64,000 nucleotides of DNA from Argentina anserina (Eukaryota; Streptophyta; Magnoliopsida; Rosales; Rosaceae): positions 21,824,001 through 21,888,000 of the forward strand of contig NC_065872.1 of NCBI RefSeq assembly GCF_933775445.1, written 5' to 3'. A model generated the notes under the pieces. It saw only the letters and a program-made list of their open reading frames with translations, was not told the DNA's origin and ran no database searches. Position numbers and translations under genes: made by a program. Below are positions 48,226-61,425 of the stretch, one piece after another (positions within the stretch are counted from its first letter, which is position 1; each line of letters starts with the position of its first letter).

Positions 48226-50103
48226 GCCTACAAAAGTAGCTCAGGGAACAAACAAGCGTGACCTTGTACACTTCTTTGTTGAATTATATGAGTGGGATTA
48301 GGTTGTACCTGCCTCCCTTACACAGTGGTATAGGGATGTATTTACAACTTGGTCACCATTCCTCTTTTCTTGTGATGTGTTCTCTATCACTTGAAATTAA
48401 GGAAAAGCTGATGTACTGCAAATCTTTAGTTGTTAGATCTTAGATTTAGTTTTAGTCCTGTCCTGCTATATATTGCAGTGTTCTCCATTGTAATTCATAG
48501 AATTCGTCAATAATTCTTTTTTCTCTGATTTCACTCTAAAATCTTCATTCTTTTCATGAAATTAAAAGTGCCATGCCAATTTATGGACCTTGTTATGAAA
48601 TCATGGCACTTTTCTAGGTCCATTGGGAAAACCAACAACCATCCAAGTTGATAGGGATCTCAATTTTCCATCTAACAATTTCAATCTGGGCCTTCTAAAA
48701 CATGAACATTGTGATGATGCGCGTTTAAACATATTGGACAATTGACACTATCAAAAAATAAACATTGTGCCTCTGCGGCTTTGCATACAATCTGGACCAG
48801 GGGTCAAGAGGCAAAAGTTGAAAGTTTTCTGAGATATTGCATTTCTATCAAACTTTTTTTTGGACATTGATAGAAAACTTGGTTGCGCATGTTGGGTGCT
48901 GTAAGCCTCTCTTTATATTAACTGATTTAAAAATATCATCTTACTCTTTTAACGTCCAATATATACGAGTCTGCAAATAGATGGAGTGATGTAAGTAGAA
49001 TACGAGAGAAGATGAAGTTTGTTGGAATTGTAAAACAACCGGGTTCCAGTCGGTTTACTCAGTAGGATTGATGAGCAAATTTATCAAAAAACCTAGATTT
49101 GTTAGTCGGAAAATCGAATGAACATTTCGATCAATCATAGGTTTGCTTAGTATGGATGTACCACTAAACCAAAGAGATGTCCCATCAGGCCATCACTAAG
49201 AGTGGTTGCTGAGTTGCTCTTCAATTCGGCGTTGGTTGATGCCGGGGTCAACCAATTTCTTCGTATTCCAGAATCACCCCCTAGTTGGTTACACAATTTC
49301 TTTAGTCTTCTGTTCAACCTTCGGAAGGTGCTGTACAATTTAACAGAATTCGCAAAGATAATAAAAAAGCACCAGATGTGTGAAACTTGTATGCTCATGC
49401 AGAAGTTTATGTATTGTTTCTTATAAGATACACGCCACCCCTGGCCTTAGCAACATAGACCCATGCAAAACGCAAAATGGGAATATTGGAACCATAGATC
49501 AGAAATTTGAAATAGCATGGCCCTCAGGGACACATGAAACAACTTTAATTTTGCAATCTGGTAGTGAAGTTTTGGAAAACTATAAGGGGCGTTAAACAAT
49601 CAATAGTCCAAAAACAATCACCTCCTTGTAGGATAGCCAGCCAACTACACCATGATAGTCTCTGGCGATTTAACAAGACCATGAGATTTAAAACATGTTG
49701 TATCCAGAAGACCATGAGATATCCAGTAAAGAGTGACTTTAGCCTTCTTCTTTTTCAGAAGAAAGAGTGACTTTAGCCTACATGTATATGATGTATCGGA
49801 GAATCTAAAGGGCTGTGAGCCATCTTTTATATTGCCAAAATTGTGGATAGCTCATCTGCAATCCTTTTCCGGTGAGTAATCTAAAAATGGACGGGCTGTT
49901 CTGTCGTTCAGCGAGAAGTTGCTTGCTAATCCCAATCCATAACGTCTGGCACATAATAATACAACGAGTGAAAAATGTGTCTGGTCATTTAACCAAAACA
50001 CAAGGGTGAAGTGAAATTCATTATATAAATGAAATTCAATATATATATATATATATAATATTTAAATTTATATAAATAAAATTCCTCGTTGTTGTAAGTT
50101 AGC
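48226..50103. other. Intergenic DNA
   Basis: I see no supportable gene. The short frames between 49147 and 49770 overlap on both strands and carry no motifs. A TA microsatellite is at about 50040-50057. Confidence 0.55.
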
Positions 50104-50197
50104 GTGTTGGCCATCGCGGGGCCACAACAAGTGCTTGTGGTTCTGGTCTTCTTTCTCTTCCTTTGCCTTCAAATTTGGGGGATTCCTTCACTTGCTG

Positions 50198-50200
<3 letters not shown>

Positions 50201-50240
<40 letters not shown>
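50201..50240 (+). repeat. (TC)20 microsatellite in a probable 5' UTR
   Basis: A pure TC run 520 bp upstream of the start codon of the next gene. Pyrimidine-rich runs are common in plant 5' leaders. Confidence 0.9.
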
Positions 50241-50246
<6 letters not shown>

Positions 50247-50759
50247 TTTCAGTCTTATCATCATCGTCATCACTATCTCACAGAAGAGGTTAGTTGCATT
50301 TCCTGCTCTCTTCTTCTTCTTGCTGACCTGCTTTCCTTTCATTCACTTTGATCCGATGCATTCATGGCCAAAAGATTCACTCCCTTGCTGTATTCCTGAG
50401 CTGATTAAGATAGAATTGCATATACCAAGTTGTTGGTGATCATCTGCTGATATGCCCAAATGCCACATTCTTCCCATTCAGTTTAGAGGTGCTGATTATT
50501 CAACAGGGGACAACATACCCACCATGATTTTAAGGCACTTTGATCATCTCAAAAGTCAAAATTCATTCTTTCCAGAACCAACGAACATGCAACTGTTAGA
50601 ATATCTTTTGGGTTGTGATAATCATGTACCTTTCAACAAATCTTGTGGTTTTGTTTACGTTAGCAGTGTATAACACTTGCTTGTTTTGTTTGTCCATGGC
50701 CACTGAAGTTTGACGTATTTTCAGGGAAGAACTTGCTTCCTTCTTGGGGTGATCGCAAA

Positions 50760-53700
50760 ATGGCATTTTCTGCAAGCAAGATGCCAAGTTGTCCTGGGAT
50801 GACTTGTTCCTATGGAATATCAAATAACGTTGCCAAGTCTGTGCAACGGAATAAATTTCACTGTCCGAGTCAAGGAGTGGAACTAAGGCAGCTAAACTAT
50901 GGATGTCTGTTGACAGATAAAAGTAACTACTCTAATGATGGGTTGTGGCGTATGTATAGTAAACCAGTTAGTTTATCTGTCTCTCAGAGATCGATTGTCG
51001 CACACCATTCGAGGGGCACTCATAATACCAAAGAGAAAGGTGACATTATGACTTATGGTGATTGTGCAGAGAACACTAGGTAAAAAGCAAGAATTCATAT
51101 CAAATTAGAGTTTGATGTTTACTTACTCATAATTTATTTTGACTCTCTCTCTCTCTCTCTCTCTCCCCCCCCCCCCCCCCTTTCTTCTCTTATTTTACGC
51201 CATTATGCACTCATATGACTCAATTGCTTTCGCAAATCCTTCATCTTGCAAGACCTTGAGTTTAACTATGACCTTACTTTCAGACTAGCTCATTTGTTTT
51301 GGCGACTATATGTAAATTCACTTTCTGTATGTTATCTGTAGTTGCATTAAGAGAAACCACAGAGCCAAGAGTCATTAACAATCTTAAAGAATGATGCCGT
51401 TTTTCTTTTTTACCTCGAAAGTAGTAATTTCTTTTGTGAACTGTTGTTCCCACGAGGAATTTCTTCATTCTTTCATTTATTTGTAAAGCAATTTTCAGGC
51501 CTAACAACTCTTTTTTTTCAACGTTGGCATGTTCTGCCCCCTTGTAGTTCATGAGATTTCCCATTTAATATGGATGCTGTGAATTATGATTACATTTGGG
51601 TTTATCTTTATTTGCCGCTCTTTTTTATAGATCTTGACATTTTAGATGCAAATTGTGACTGAAAGCCAGTAACTTGCTCAACTAGCATGTACATAGCTCT
51701 AGATACTGTGAGATAATTGGAAGATTATATTGATCGAAATCTTGACCAATTTGGTATTCTTTATCTGAAGCTCGGATGTTATGGTTTTTGAAGGTCAGCA
51801 GTTGTAATAATATCTGAAAGTTGGACAATAGTGCGTGGATTTACATAATGTCAGTGGTACATAAGCAAAATTCCCATGTACATTCCAATAGTTATATGAT
51901 GCAGCTGTTAAAGAGACTGATAGAGAGCTTTCCAAGTTGAATTTTTTTTACTGTGATGTATTCTCCAATTTACGGATTACTTTTGAAGTTATTTTGATTA
52001 TTTATTTTATTTTTGTCTTAAAGAAGCACTTAAAAACTCTTGGCTAAATAAGTATTTGTAATGTGGATCAAAGTGACATTTAAAGAACTTGCTAACCCAA
52101 ACCCTATTTGTATGTCAGTGCACAGACTAGAGAAAAAGATACACATCAAGTCTTTCCTGAGAGAACTATTAGTTCTGGTCGGGGCTTAACTGAAGCTTGT
52201 AAATTTGTTTTCAATGATGCAAAGTTTGTAAACGAAAGGGCTCGGAATGACATTATCCTGCTGTCTCGGTAATATTCACTAATATACTGTTTCAAGATGA
52301 TGTTGCAGTAATTTTAATATCGTCAGTTCTTGCCCTTAAAGTTATGCACTTAGAAAAGAAGCTGCACGGTTAAGTATGCTGATAATTTTAGGAATTTCAA
52401 AACTGATCACCATCTATGCCAAATTCGCAGCCTTTTTTTTCTGGTAATTATGTATAATAATAGTTAGGTTGTATGGTTTACAAAAGATAAAGAACGTGAA
52501 AATTGTAATGGCAGAATGTGAAAATTGTAATGGCATGTTCACGTAATGTGTGGTTTTCATGATTTTTACATGCACAGAAAACACTTCTCATTATTCGCTA
52601 TTTCTTGCCAGTGGCATATTGAGATTGGATGCTCGTGTGCGTCAAGATGTTGCTATTCTTGGGTCAGAGTTTCTTAAGCTTGATGGTAATTCTCTTCTAC
52701 ATTCTTGTCCATTGTCATAAAAATTTCTACTGGGTCTTTCAGAAAGCGGTTTTTTCTTTGAATGCACACTTGCATGAAGTTACTTAGGTTGACTTATGTA
52801 GATTTTGTAAATTAATTGTGAGAATATCTTTCATTTTTGGCCTAGAGTTTCAAGATTGCTAATACTACTGTGTTCACTCATTTCATTTGATCAATTGGCT
52901 TAATTAAATGAGCACAAAAAAACATAAAAAAATATATAATAGGGACGCTGTCTCATCCACCGCATGATTGAATGGTTGATATCGATCTGAGGACCCAATT
53001 TTCTTAAAAGTTGGCAAGCCACTTGATCTGCCATTACATATGTGCAAAAGTACATACATGTATTGATATATGTTCTATTATCTGAACTCCGGGCTTCTTT
53101 TTAAAATGGTTTGTTTGTTATAGGCATTACCCTAAATTTAATGGGTGTAAGTAAATCCATTATGATAATGATGGAGCATAGGATGTAGGATATGCTTCAT
53201 CTCTTTGCTTCGATAATTTATAAGGGAGTGCATATGGTTTTCTAACTGTGTACTTTGTAGCTCGGGCAAGAGAGGATACTGAAAAAATTGACCGTAAGGT
53301 GAAGAAGAAAGCTGAGCGCCTGCATCATATTGCTAGGGTATGAATATTATTAGCTTATTGGGGAGGTGAAAAAACACCCATTACCTGGACATTTTTGGTT
53401 TATGTCTTATAGCTCTCTATTACCCACAGATCTTAAAAGACAAAGCAGAGTCTAGGTTGAAAAGTGTTGCCGATAAGCATTGGAGTGACGGAGCCTTAGA
53501 GGTAACATGTATTCCCAACTCTTATAGGATGGGCTGCTGTACATAATAGATACTTCATTTCATAATGTTTATTTGTTAGGTAGACTTAATGAATGATGTA
53601 AACTTGTATTGATTCTTTCCGTCTCTCTTCATCAGCACTCCCATTCCCTTCTTTCCCTTTCTCGTCTTCCTTTCATTCTTTTTCCCAGATCATTTATACT

Positions 53701-53987
53701 GAGCTAACATATGCGTATACAACTAACGTATAATGTGATCTGCATGGAAGAATGCCAGTGATCAATCTGAGAGAATGTGGAAGGGCATAGAGATAAAATG
53801 ATCAACTATCAAATATAGAAATTACACTAGTAAATAATTGTTTTACATCAGAGTTCTTTGATGATGCGAATGATAAGAATTACAATTCCTTTACCAGAAA
53901 GGGGAGGCTCTGAAATTAGTGTTCTTTTATATTATTACTGTTAACTAGAATTTTGTCTTTGAAATAATTGCTTTCACCCCAGCTTTG

Positions 53988-54036
<49 letters not shown>

Positions 54037-55803
54037 AAACATACTTTTGCTTCTAAGAGAACTAAAATGTCTTTTGACTAATATTAGGCTGATCTGCGCC
54101 GTGCTGACATCCGTGCCAAACAACGTGCAATGCATGACGCCCTAATGGCTTTGGAGGTGAACCTTTTTTTTATAGCAGTCATTAACAATTGTTAGATAAG
54201 ATGTTTATAGTTTTCATCTCTAATTTCATTATTTTCCATTCATACTGATCTGATTTCGATTTTCCATTATGAGCTTATGTGTGATCTTTTTTCAATTTGT
54301 TGTACAGTTTGTTAAAGATATTCATGAAATGATGTTGAACAAGACATACAATTTGTAAGTTCCTTATGTTATTGTTCAACTATATATGTTTTTGCCTCCC
54401 TCGGGCTGTTCCCGTAACCTACACACAATTGATGGCATTAATTGTTATTGTTTAACTTAATTGACATCTGTTATTTACAATTTGTAAGTTCCTTATGTCA
54501 AATGTTACCTTTGGATACAATTATTTCTGACACGTTGACATCCAGTCCTCTGCAGAGAGTAAATGGTATTCAGTCAGAAAATGATAAATCGGGGCGTATA
54601 ATGCTTGAAAAGAATGGCATTACTCTTAATTTCCCTCCAGGGGTAATATCTAGTGATCAAATTACTGCAGTTCAGGTACCTGTTACTGGTTATCTCATAT
54701 CCTGTTTCCTATTCTGTTGCTTGAGAGTTGGAACATTTATACTTGCATTAATGATACTGTGCAGGAAGCTTACTGGAGTATGGCATCTGCCCTCTCTGAA
54801 GCTGATGGAATTGACTATACTGATCCTGAAGAGGTTCATATTCCCATGTATTTATGTTGTTGATTTGGTTTAGTGATTAATATCTGGTTGGTTGTGGATG
54901 ATAAAAGTAGCTTGAGCTTATTTAACGATTCTTTTTGTATCTTGCACAGCTCGAGTTGTTAATTGCAGCTCTTATAGATCTTGATGCCATGGATGGTAAA
55001 AGTAGTGTGTCCTTGTTGGCAGAGTGTTCCAGTTCCCCTGATGTCAGTACTAGGTAAGATGTTCAAGCATTGGTGCTTGTATCTTATAGGGTCCTTTTTG
55101 GCAATGTCAACTCACGGCCTTCAACTTGATAAATGCAAACGTTTTTCCCTCATTAGCTTTGGGTTTGTTCTTTATTTTTGAGAAGTAAATAACAGAATAG
55201 CATGATCCCAACTGTACAATATGCTTTAATCTTCAAACCCATGCTTGGGCAACAGCCCAAGGCTGAAGCTGTTCCAAAAGAAAATGCTATAATCTGTTTC
55301 TTCTTGGAAGTCGTACAGTGGGACTACTTAGTACTTAGCCCGTCTTTCCTTTACAGTTCTAAGAGTATCTTAGGCGTTGTGCTCCCTTTTGACATTACTG
55401 TTATTTTTTATTTAATATTTTCTTTCCTGTCATGTAGGCGAGCATTAGCCAATGCTCTGGCTGCAGCTCCATCTATGTGGACTCTGGGTAATGCAGGAAT
55501 GGGAGCCTTGCAGGTCTGTCAATATTTTTTCCCATAGTGATGATGTCAGATAACGAGTATCATTAATTTTTTTCTTATAATGATGTCAGAAACTTATGTC
55601 TATCAATGGTCTTGCAGAGACTGGCAGAAGATAGCAATCCAGCAATTGCTGCTGCAGCAACTAAAGCTATCTATGAACTTAAGAAGCAATGGGAGATAGA
55701 GGAAGGAGATAGCTGGAGGTTTACAATGAATCAATATAGCATGGAAGAGAAAGGGGACGACCAAGAAGCTGATAATAATTCTGATACAGATTATAGAATT
55801 TAG
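50760..55803 (+). CDS. Twelve-exon gene, 'senescence-associated' family protein (457 aa)
   Basis: Exons read from splice sites and frame: 50760-51079, 52119-52268, 52612-52685, 53261-53337, 53430-53501, 54088-54156, 54308-54354, 54546-54675, 54765-54833, 54950-55053, 55438-55513, 55618-55803. All introns are GT-AG and the joined frame is open for 457 codons. The first about 110 residues are Ser-rich and poorly conserved in look (MAFSASKMPSCPGMTCSYG), possibly a transit peptide. Next is a highly charged helical region (EDTEKIDRKVKKKAERLHHI), then SALSEADGIDYTDPEELELL. A C-terminal helical repeat resembling ARM/HEAT follows (NALAAAPSMWTLGNAGMGAL, DSNPAIAAAATKAIYELKKQ), with an acidic tail. From memory it resembles plant proteins annotated 'senescence-associated family protein'. 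Biochemical function is not known to me. Two TC microsatellites (51143-51164 with an adjoining C-run, and 53991-54034) lie in introns. Confidence 0.85.
54347..54369 (+). repeat. 23-nt direct repeat spanning an exon end and its donor (second copy 54476-54498)
   Basis: TACAATTTGTAAGTTCCTTATGT, starting in exon 7 and covering the donor TTTG|TAAG region, recurs exactly in the intron 129 nt downstream. The second copy carries the same donor motif. Confidence 0.85.
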
Positions 55804-55933
55804 ACAATTTTAGTGTAGATATTCTGCTATCTACTGAGAGATTTTAATTAGTTTAGGATTAAAAAAAACTGCTAATACAAAGTCATTTTAACTCCTGTAA
55901 ATATATGCTATAGCTTTATTTTATTATATTCTG

Positions 55934-55966
<33 letters not shown>

Positions 55967-56681
55967 AAGTTGGGAAATTTGATTCAAATCATTCACATGA
56001 AAATGCACCATGGATAATCAAATTTGTTAGTTCTGCTAGGTGCTGATCAAAAGTCTATCATGTTCTTCAGGTACATACTTTTGTCTTATTTTCTCCTCAA
56101 GTCTTTAGTCTTTACAATATTGAAGCCTTCATATTATCTGTTGCTATTTGCTTTTTAGGGGAAAAAAATTACCAGAAGAAAAAACAGTAAAAAGTAGGTA
56201 TGTTTAATTGTTTATACAAGAATTCATGTGGTAAGGAGGGATGATTCTTATAGTCATGAGAGAACTTTTCCAAAGTAAAAGAGCTGCCTAGACCAGGGAG
56301 TGAGACTACCCAACTCCCTAATTTGGTCCACTTTTCCCATACAGCTTTTCTTTTTCTGGTGCTTTTTTCATCATGCCTGCCACTCTTGACAACTCATGTT
56401 TCATCATTCCCTGCTAGTCACTTAATTATATGTTAGAAATAATTAATTATGATCAATTGAATATATAGACGGAATAATTTGAGGTATGATGTAGAAAAGT
56501 GAATTATGCCTGTAGTATATACTATATACACCCCAGTTTTATTAGTCTGGTGGAACTGTAGTATATACTATATGCCTGTAGTATATACTATATACACCCC
56601 AGTTTTATTAGTCTGGTGCATTTTCCAGATAAAATAGCGCTGTATTATGTTATACACTCTAATATTTAAAAATGCATGCAG
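55804..56681. other. Intergenic DNA with TA microsatellite and 66-bp tandem duplication
   Basis: No exon recognised. A TA run lies at about 55937-55965. A 66-bp unit starting ATGCCTGTAGTATATAC is repeated at 56506 and 56572. The stretch ends ATGCATGCAG, a plausible splice acceptor for the next gene fragment. Confidence 0.6.
56506..56618. repeat. 66-bp tandem duplication
   Basis: ATGCCTGTAGTATATACTAT and the following text through TTATTAGTCTGGTG occur at 56506-56552 and again at 56572-56618. Confidence 0.85.
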
Positions 56682-58268
56682 CACCTAAAGAAGATAGAAT
56701 TTTGACTGTCACATTAAGAAATCGATCACACACACAAGTAATAGACCATGCTGCTGATCGGCCTCAAGCACTAGAGGATTCTTCAGTGCCATTCCTTGAA
56801 GTATTTAATGTGCCTCATTCATCCCCAGCTCACAGTGATGTTGGTAAATCTCGATCAAGTTCATATATTTTTGCAGATTCAACCAGTGGTACTCTAAATA
56901 ACTGTGTTATTATAAAACAGTTTGGTTTAAACATGTACAGGGTCTACAGGACAATTAATGTTGGAAGACAAAACAAGTATAACTGAAAATCAATTAATGT
57001 GGTCAGAGCCTAGTGAACCTGAGGATGAGAGGTTCGTATGCAGACAAAATTGTATACACACTGTCCATTACATGTACAAAAAGGCGAATGATAATAAAGA
57101 ATGTAGAGCAGATGGAAGTGTGGCAAGTGTGACGAATGGTGGAGAACCTGTAACAACAATTGAACAGCTGAAAGAAGCGTTGAAGAATGAAAGGAAAGCT
57201 TTAAGTGCTTTATATGCAGAGCTAGAGGAAGAGAGAAGTGCGTCTGCCGTCGCTGCGAACCAGACTATGGCTATGATAACAAGGCTTCAGGAAGAGAAGG
57301 CAGCAATGCAGATGGAGGCACTGCAATATCAGAGAATGATGGAAGAACAATCTGAGTATGATCAAGAAGCCTTGCAACTTTTGAATGAGTTGATGAACAA
57401 AATGGAGAGGGAAAAACAAGAGCTAGAGAAGAAACTGGAAATTTATCAGAAGAAAGTCCTGGATTATGAGGAAAAAGAGAAGACAAGGATCATGAGCAGA
57501 ACCAAAGATAAAAGTAAAGAAAGTAGAAATTCTTCCTGCAGCCAATCTTGGGATAGTGATGCACTATCCATTGATCTTAGTCGTGAAGCAAGGGATGAAG
57601 ATAGTTCTTTCCCTGAAGAATGCAGTAACACCAATAATCCAGATGATGAAGCAACATTAAGTTTGAAAGAAATGGCACTGGATTGTGTCAAGCAAATGAG
57701 CATTCTTGATACCTCATTGTCAGGCTTCCAGGAAGAGAGGTTGTCAATTCTGGATCAGCTTAAAGCATTGGAAAATAGGCTAATAGTGTTGAGTAAAAAT
57801 GAGGACAACTCTCAGGATGCTAACTTGGCCGAGAATTGCTCAAAAATCACTGAAGGAAATCAGGATTCCAGCAGTTTCGAAGAAAAACAAATATCAGATG
57901 AGAAAATAACATTGGCATCCATGGCAAAGAGGCTTCTTCCACTTTTGGGTGTAGCAGCTGAGAATAATGAAGCTGAAGAAGGTTTAACAAATGATAAACA
58001 AGTCAGAACTGAATCTGGTGCAATGTATAACTCGGCGACCAATTCTGAATTGCATGAAACCAGAATAGCCATTGAGGAGGAGGTCGATCGTGTTTATGAC
58101 AGACTACAAGCTCTTGAAGGAGACACGGAGTTTCTAAGGCACTGTATGAGCTCCATAAACCAAGATGACAGCGGGATGGATCTTCTTCAAGAGAGCTTGC
58201 AACATCTCCGAGATTTGAGGGATGTTGAACTCCACCTAAGAAACATAGATGAATCTGCAGGTAATTGA
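56682..58268 (+). pseudogene. Myosin-binding (GTD-binding/DUF593) protein, C-terminal fragment
   Basis: After an acceptor at 56681 a short exon runs to 56843 (donor GTTG|GTAAAT). The next exon begins at 56941 and runs to a TGA at 58268, or splices at GCAG|GTAATT near 58259 to a short last exon at about 58508. The large exon encodes a coiled coil, about 57156-57480, with LKNERKALSALYAELEEERS and AVAANQTMAMITRLQEEKAA, followed by YQRMMEEQSEYDQEALQLLN. This is the GTD-binding (zein-binding, DUF593) domain that in MYOB-type proteins contacts the globular tail of myosin XI on vesicles. A second conserved helix EEEVDRVYDRLQALEGDTEF lies near the end. Known members start with membrane-anchoring helices, and none is present upstream. 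So this is a truncated copy or a fragment using another promoter. The retained reading frame is intact. Confidence 0.8.
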
Positions 58269-59454
58269 TAGTTTGATACAATAAGAAGAGGTAGTAGTCA
58301 TTCTTATACCAAACATAAAATAGAAAAGTTTTATGGGAACTAATTTGGCGAAATAGAAAAGTTTCTTACAAACATAAAATCAGTTTTATGATGGTACGAT
58401 TCTCTCTTAGTCAATATAGGAATTCCTGCATGATCTGATATACATCCGATTAGTCATAAATTAAGGTTGTATATGTTAGTTAACATTTGAGCTTGGTGAT
58501 TGTGCAGGTGCATAAAGCAAATTCATAAGCGATCTGCAGCCAGAGCCGTAACTAGCATGTCTTTTGGGAGCAACTAGTACAACAATGATCCTTGTTAATG
58601 GCTGCATTTACCTAAAACAGGTGATCACAAGGAACATGCGGTGTGCGTGTGACCTAGTATGTTTCTGTGATTACTTCAGACCCACTCAAGCTGAGTCCCT
58701 TTGGTTTTCCTTCCCTAATTTCTGTCATTACAGCTAGCTATCCTCTTGTTTTCTGTTCCCTTTGCACAGAAGACATGAACTACTAATTTCTGTCTTTTTC
58801 TGCGTTTGGAAGAAGGACCAGTCTTGGTTGATAAATATGAATGGAACTCCTTCCTTTTTTTTCTTGAGAAAAAAAATGAACATATATGCATCGAGCATAA
58901 GTACAGATGATACGAGTACCGGAGAGTCAACAATGATACTCCAAAATTCATTAAGAGAGCCATAAAACAAAAGAGGACACAAGATATTTCCAGTCTTCAC
59001 TAAAAAAAACGTACTTGTAACTGAAATCCAAAAGATAAAAATGATTAAATGTCATCACTTATTGTCTTATTCTCTAAACCTAAACTAACGGTGGCCTTAT
59101 CAAAACCTCGTTCGGATAAAACTCAAGAACCCAACCCAGGGGAACTCCTTGAATGAATGATCATAAGAACATGAGGAAAAAAAAAAAAAAAAAGGAAGCT
59201 TCATGGGCTAATTTTTCTATCAAAAAAGAAAGAAACGTGGTGGCAGAGGAAGGGCTCTCCGAACCGTTGCTTTTGTCCACTGGATGGTTCCCAGCCGTCC
59301 ATATTGGGATTATTATATTTTGTTATTTTTATCCTTTTTTGGTCACTTTAAATCTGCCAAATCCAAGTTTGAAACACAAGGTGGTGTTGTAGCTGCCCTT
59401 AAGTTGAGAAGAAGAAGAAAGAAAGACTGTTCTTTTCTCAGTTTCTCACATTTC
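58269..59454. other. Intergenic DNA and probable HMGA 5' region
   Basis: Nothing recognisable apart from a possible last small exon of the preceding gene near 58509 and an A-run at 59178-59194. The stretch just before 59455 is purine-rich (GAAGAAGAAGAAAG), as in many plant 5' leaders. Confidence 0.5.
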
Positions 59455-60463
59455 ATGGCGACTGAAGAGGTCAAGAAACCCCCATCGCTTCCTCCCTATC
59501 CTGAGGTCCGCATCTATCTTCTCTTTCCAATTCCCCCACTTTTTTTTTAATTTCTTCCTGTATTTTATTTTCACATGTCTGATGTAATTCCTTTCTGGAT
59601 TTGGGAGAGGGTTCTGCATTGTGTAAATAAAATCACAGTGTTTTCTGTGTTTTATAAGAGAAATTATATGCGTGTTTTTGTTCAATTTGATATTATGTGA
59701 CTACCAAGTTTAGGATTTTCTAAAATTTCCACAATGTTTTTCGCTGCTTTGGTTCTGCTTTTTCTAGAACTGAAGCAGTTGATGAAATTACAAGTTGGGT
59801 TTTGTTTTTTTGTTGGAAATCATAGCTAAAACTGATGACCATATCAATTTTTCTACCTTCGTTCTGTTTTGTTTTTTTTTTTCTGATGAGGCGAAGCAAG
59901 CAATGTTGAATTGGGAATGAGGAAGAAGTTTTTGGCTAATAGATCAGTTTGTTGTATTGCAGATGATTCTCAAGGCAATAGAAGAATTGAATGAGAGTAA
60001 TGGCTCAAACAGATCCTCAATATCAAGATTTATTGAATCAACTTATGGAGAATTGCCAGCAGGACACTCTGCGATACTGTCTGATCATCTCAGCAAAATG
60101 AAAGACAGCGGTGAGCTTGTTTTCTGGAAGAACAACTACACAAAGTCTGACCCAAATGCGCCACCAAGACGGGGGCGTGGGAGGCCACCGAAACCCAAGG
60201 ATCCAGACCAGCCACAGGTTGCTAACTTGGGCACCGGAAGGCCCAGGGGACGCCCGCCTAAGGATCCTAATGCACCTCCAAGACCTCCCAAGGTTAAGTC
60301 GTCTCCAGGGAGTGGAAAGCCTAGAGGAAGGCCGAGGAAGATGGCTCGGCCTACTGGAGGTTTAAGTGGCTCGACAACCCTAACAGATTCAGAGACTGGG
60401 AAGCCGAGGGGTAGACCTCCTAAGGTGAAGGATTCATTTACTGAAGTGACCATTCAGCAGTAG
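59455..60463 (+). CDS. HMGA-type DNA-binding protein with H1/H5 domain and four AT-hooks
   Basis: There are two exons: 59455-59505 (17 codons) and 59963-60463, joined in phase 0 by a 457-nt GT-AG intron, giving 183 residues. The start ATG is followed by ATEEVKKPPSLPPYPEM. Residues about 13-77 form a winged-helix linker-histone (H15) domain (MILKAIEELNESNGSNRSSI, then HLSKMKDSGELVFWKNNYT). Four AT-hooks follow, each with the GRP/PRGRP core: RRGRGRPPKP (about 86-95), GRPRGRPPK (about 109-117), GKPRGRPRK (about 135-143) and GKPRGRPPK (about 163-171). Plant HMGA (formerly HMG-I/Y) proteins bind the minor groove of AT-rich DNA in the nucleus and influence promoter architecture. The number of hooks and the two-exon structure are standard, and the frame is intact. 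Confidence 0.95.
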
Positions 60464-61425
60464 ATTTTATATTAGTGGTTCTGTTTTAGTGTTCTTAGTC
60501 TTTATGATCCTCATTCTCTGCGTAGGGATGCAATTGCTGTGTTGTTAGTTAGTTGTGTCTGGTGTGATCTTAACTGCTTGAACAATCTGTAATGAAGTTG
60601 TTGTTTCAGTTATATCCTATAGGACATGACTGCTATCTTGAGTATTTATGTTATGATTGTCATCTCTAATGTTGTGCCGAATTTCAAATAGTGGAAGTGA
60701 TCCTTAGGGATGTTCATGCTTTATTTGAAAGTGGCAAAATTGTGGAGGATCATGTTTCAGTCTTCTATTGCTGTGCCTATTTCATATAGTGGCTTTCATG
60801 GGAAGGAAGCATAGTTTGAGACTTGGTTGCGGCATGATGCGGTCAAAAGTTCTGCTCACTCTATGTTCCTTCTTCTTTTTTTCTTGCAACAGTGCATCTT
60901 AAGAATTGGAGTCACCAATGGTACTGCAGGCATAAATTGTCAAGTCTACTTCGTTGATTGTTTTGTTTTGCATTAAAATGGTCATGGTCGATAATATGAA
61001 GGGGAATATGGGAAGACCAGAGCTTGGGGATGCTCAGGTATAGTCCATGACTCGGAAAAGGACACAACTATTCACATCTTCATTTCCTCTTTCCCTTTCA
61101 ACTTTCCTGTCATATATCAACTCAAAACAATACCAAAGGCCAGATTTAAACAAAAACATCGTACCCTTTAGTCCTTGACCATTTCTAGGGAAAAAGGACG
61201 GCCTCAAATTTTCTGTACACTACTTTTCGTTCACATCTAGCTCGCCTTAATTAAAGTCAGAGTGGACGCCAAAAACACATGGTAGCTTGTTCTTCGTTGT
61301 GAGGTCAGCCCCTGACAAGAGTTGAGAACTATAGCAACCCACTCATCTGGCAATTCTGAAACATTCTTAGATTGCAACAAGAACCATGGTTTCCAACTCC
61401 GAGAAATATTAGTTCAGTGGCCATG
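60464..61425. other. Convergent intergenic region
   Basis: It contains the HMGA 3' UTR and then no recognisable feature up to the end of the minus-strand XPC fragment. No RNA gene seen. Confidence 0.6.

Noticed and set aside
50104..50439. 111-codon frame with a Leu/Ser repeat upstream of the 12-exon gene
   Set aside because: The Leu-Ser tract is the TC microsatellite. The region is better read as 5' UTR or first intron.
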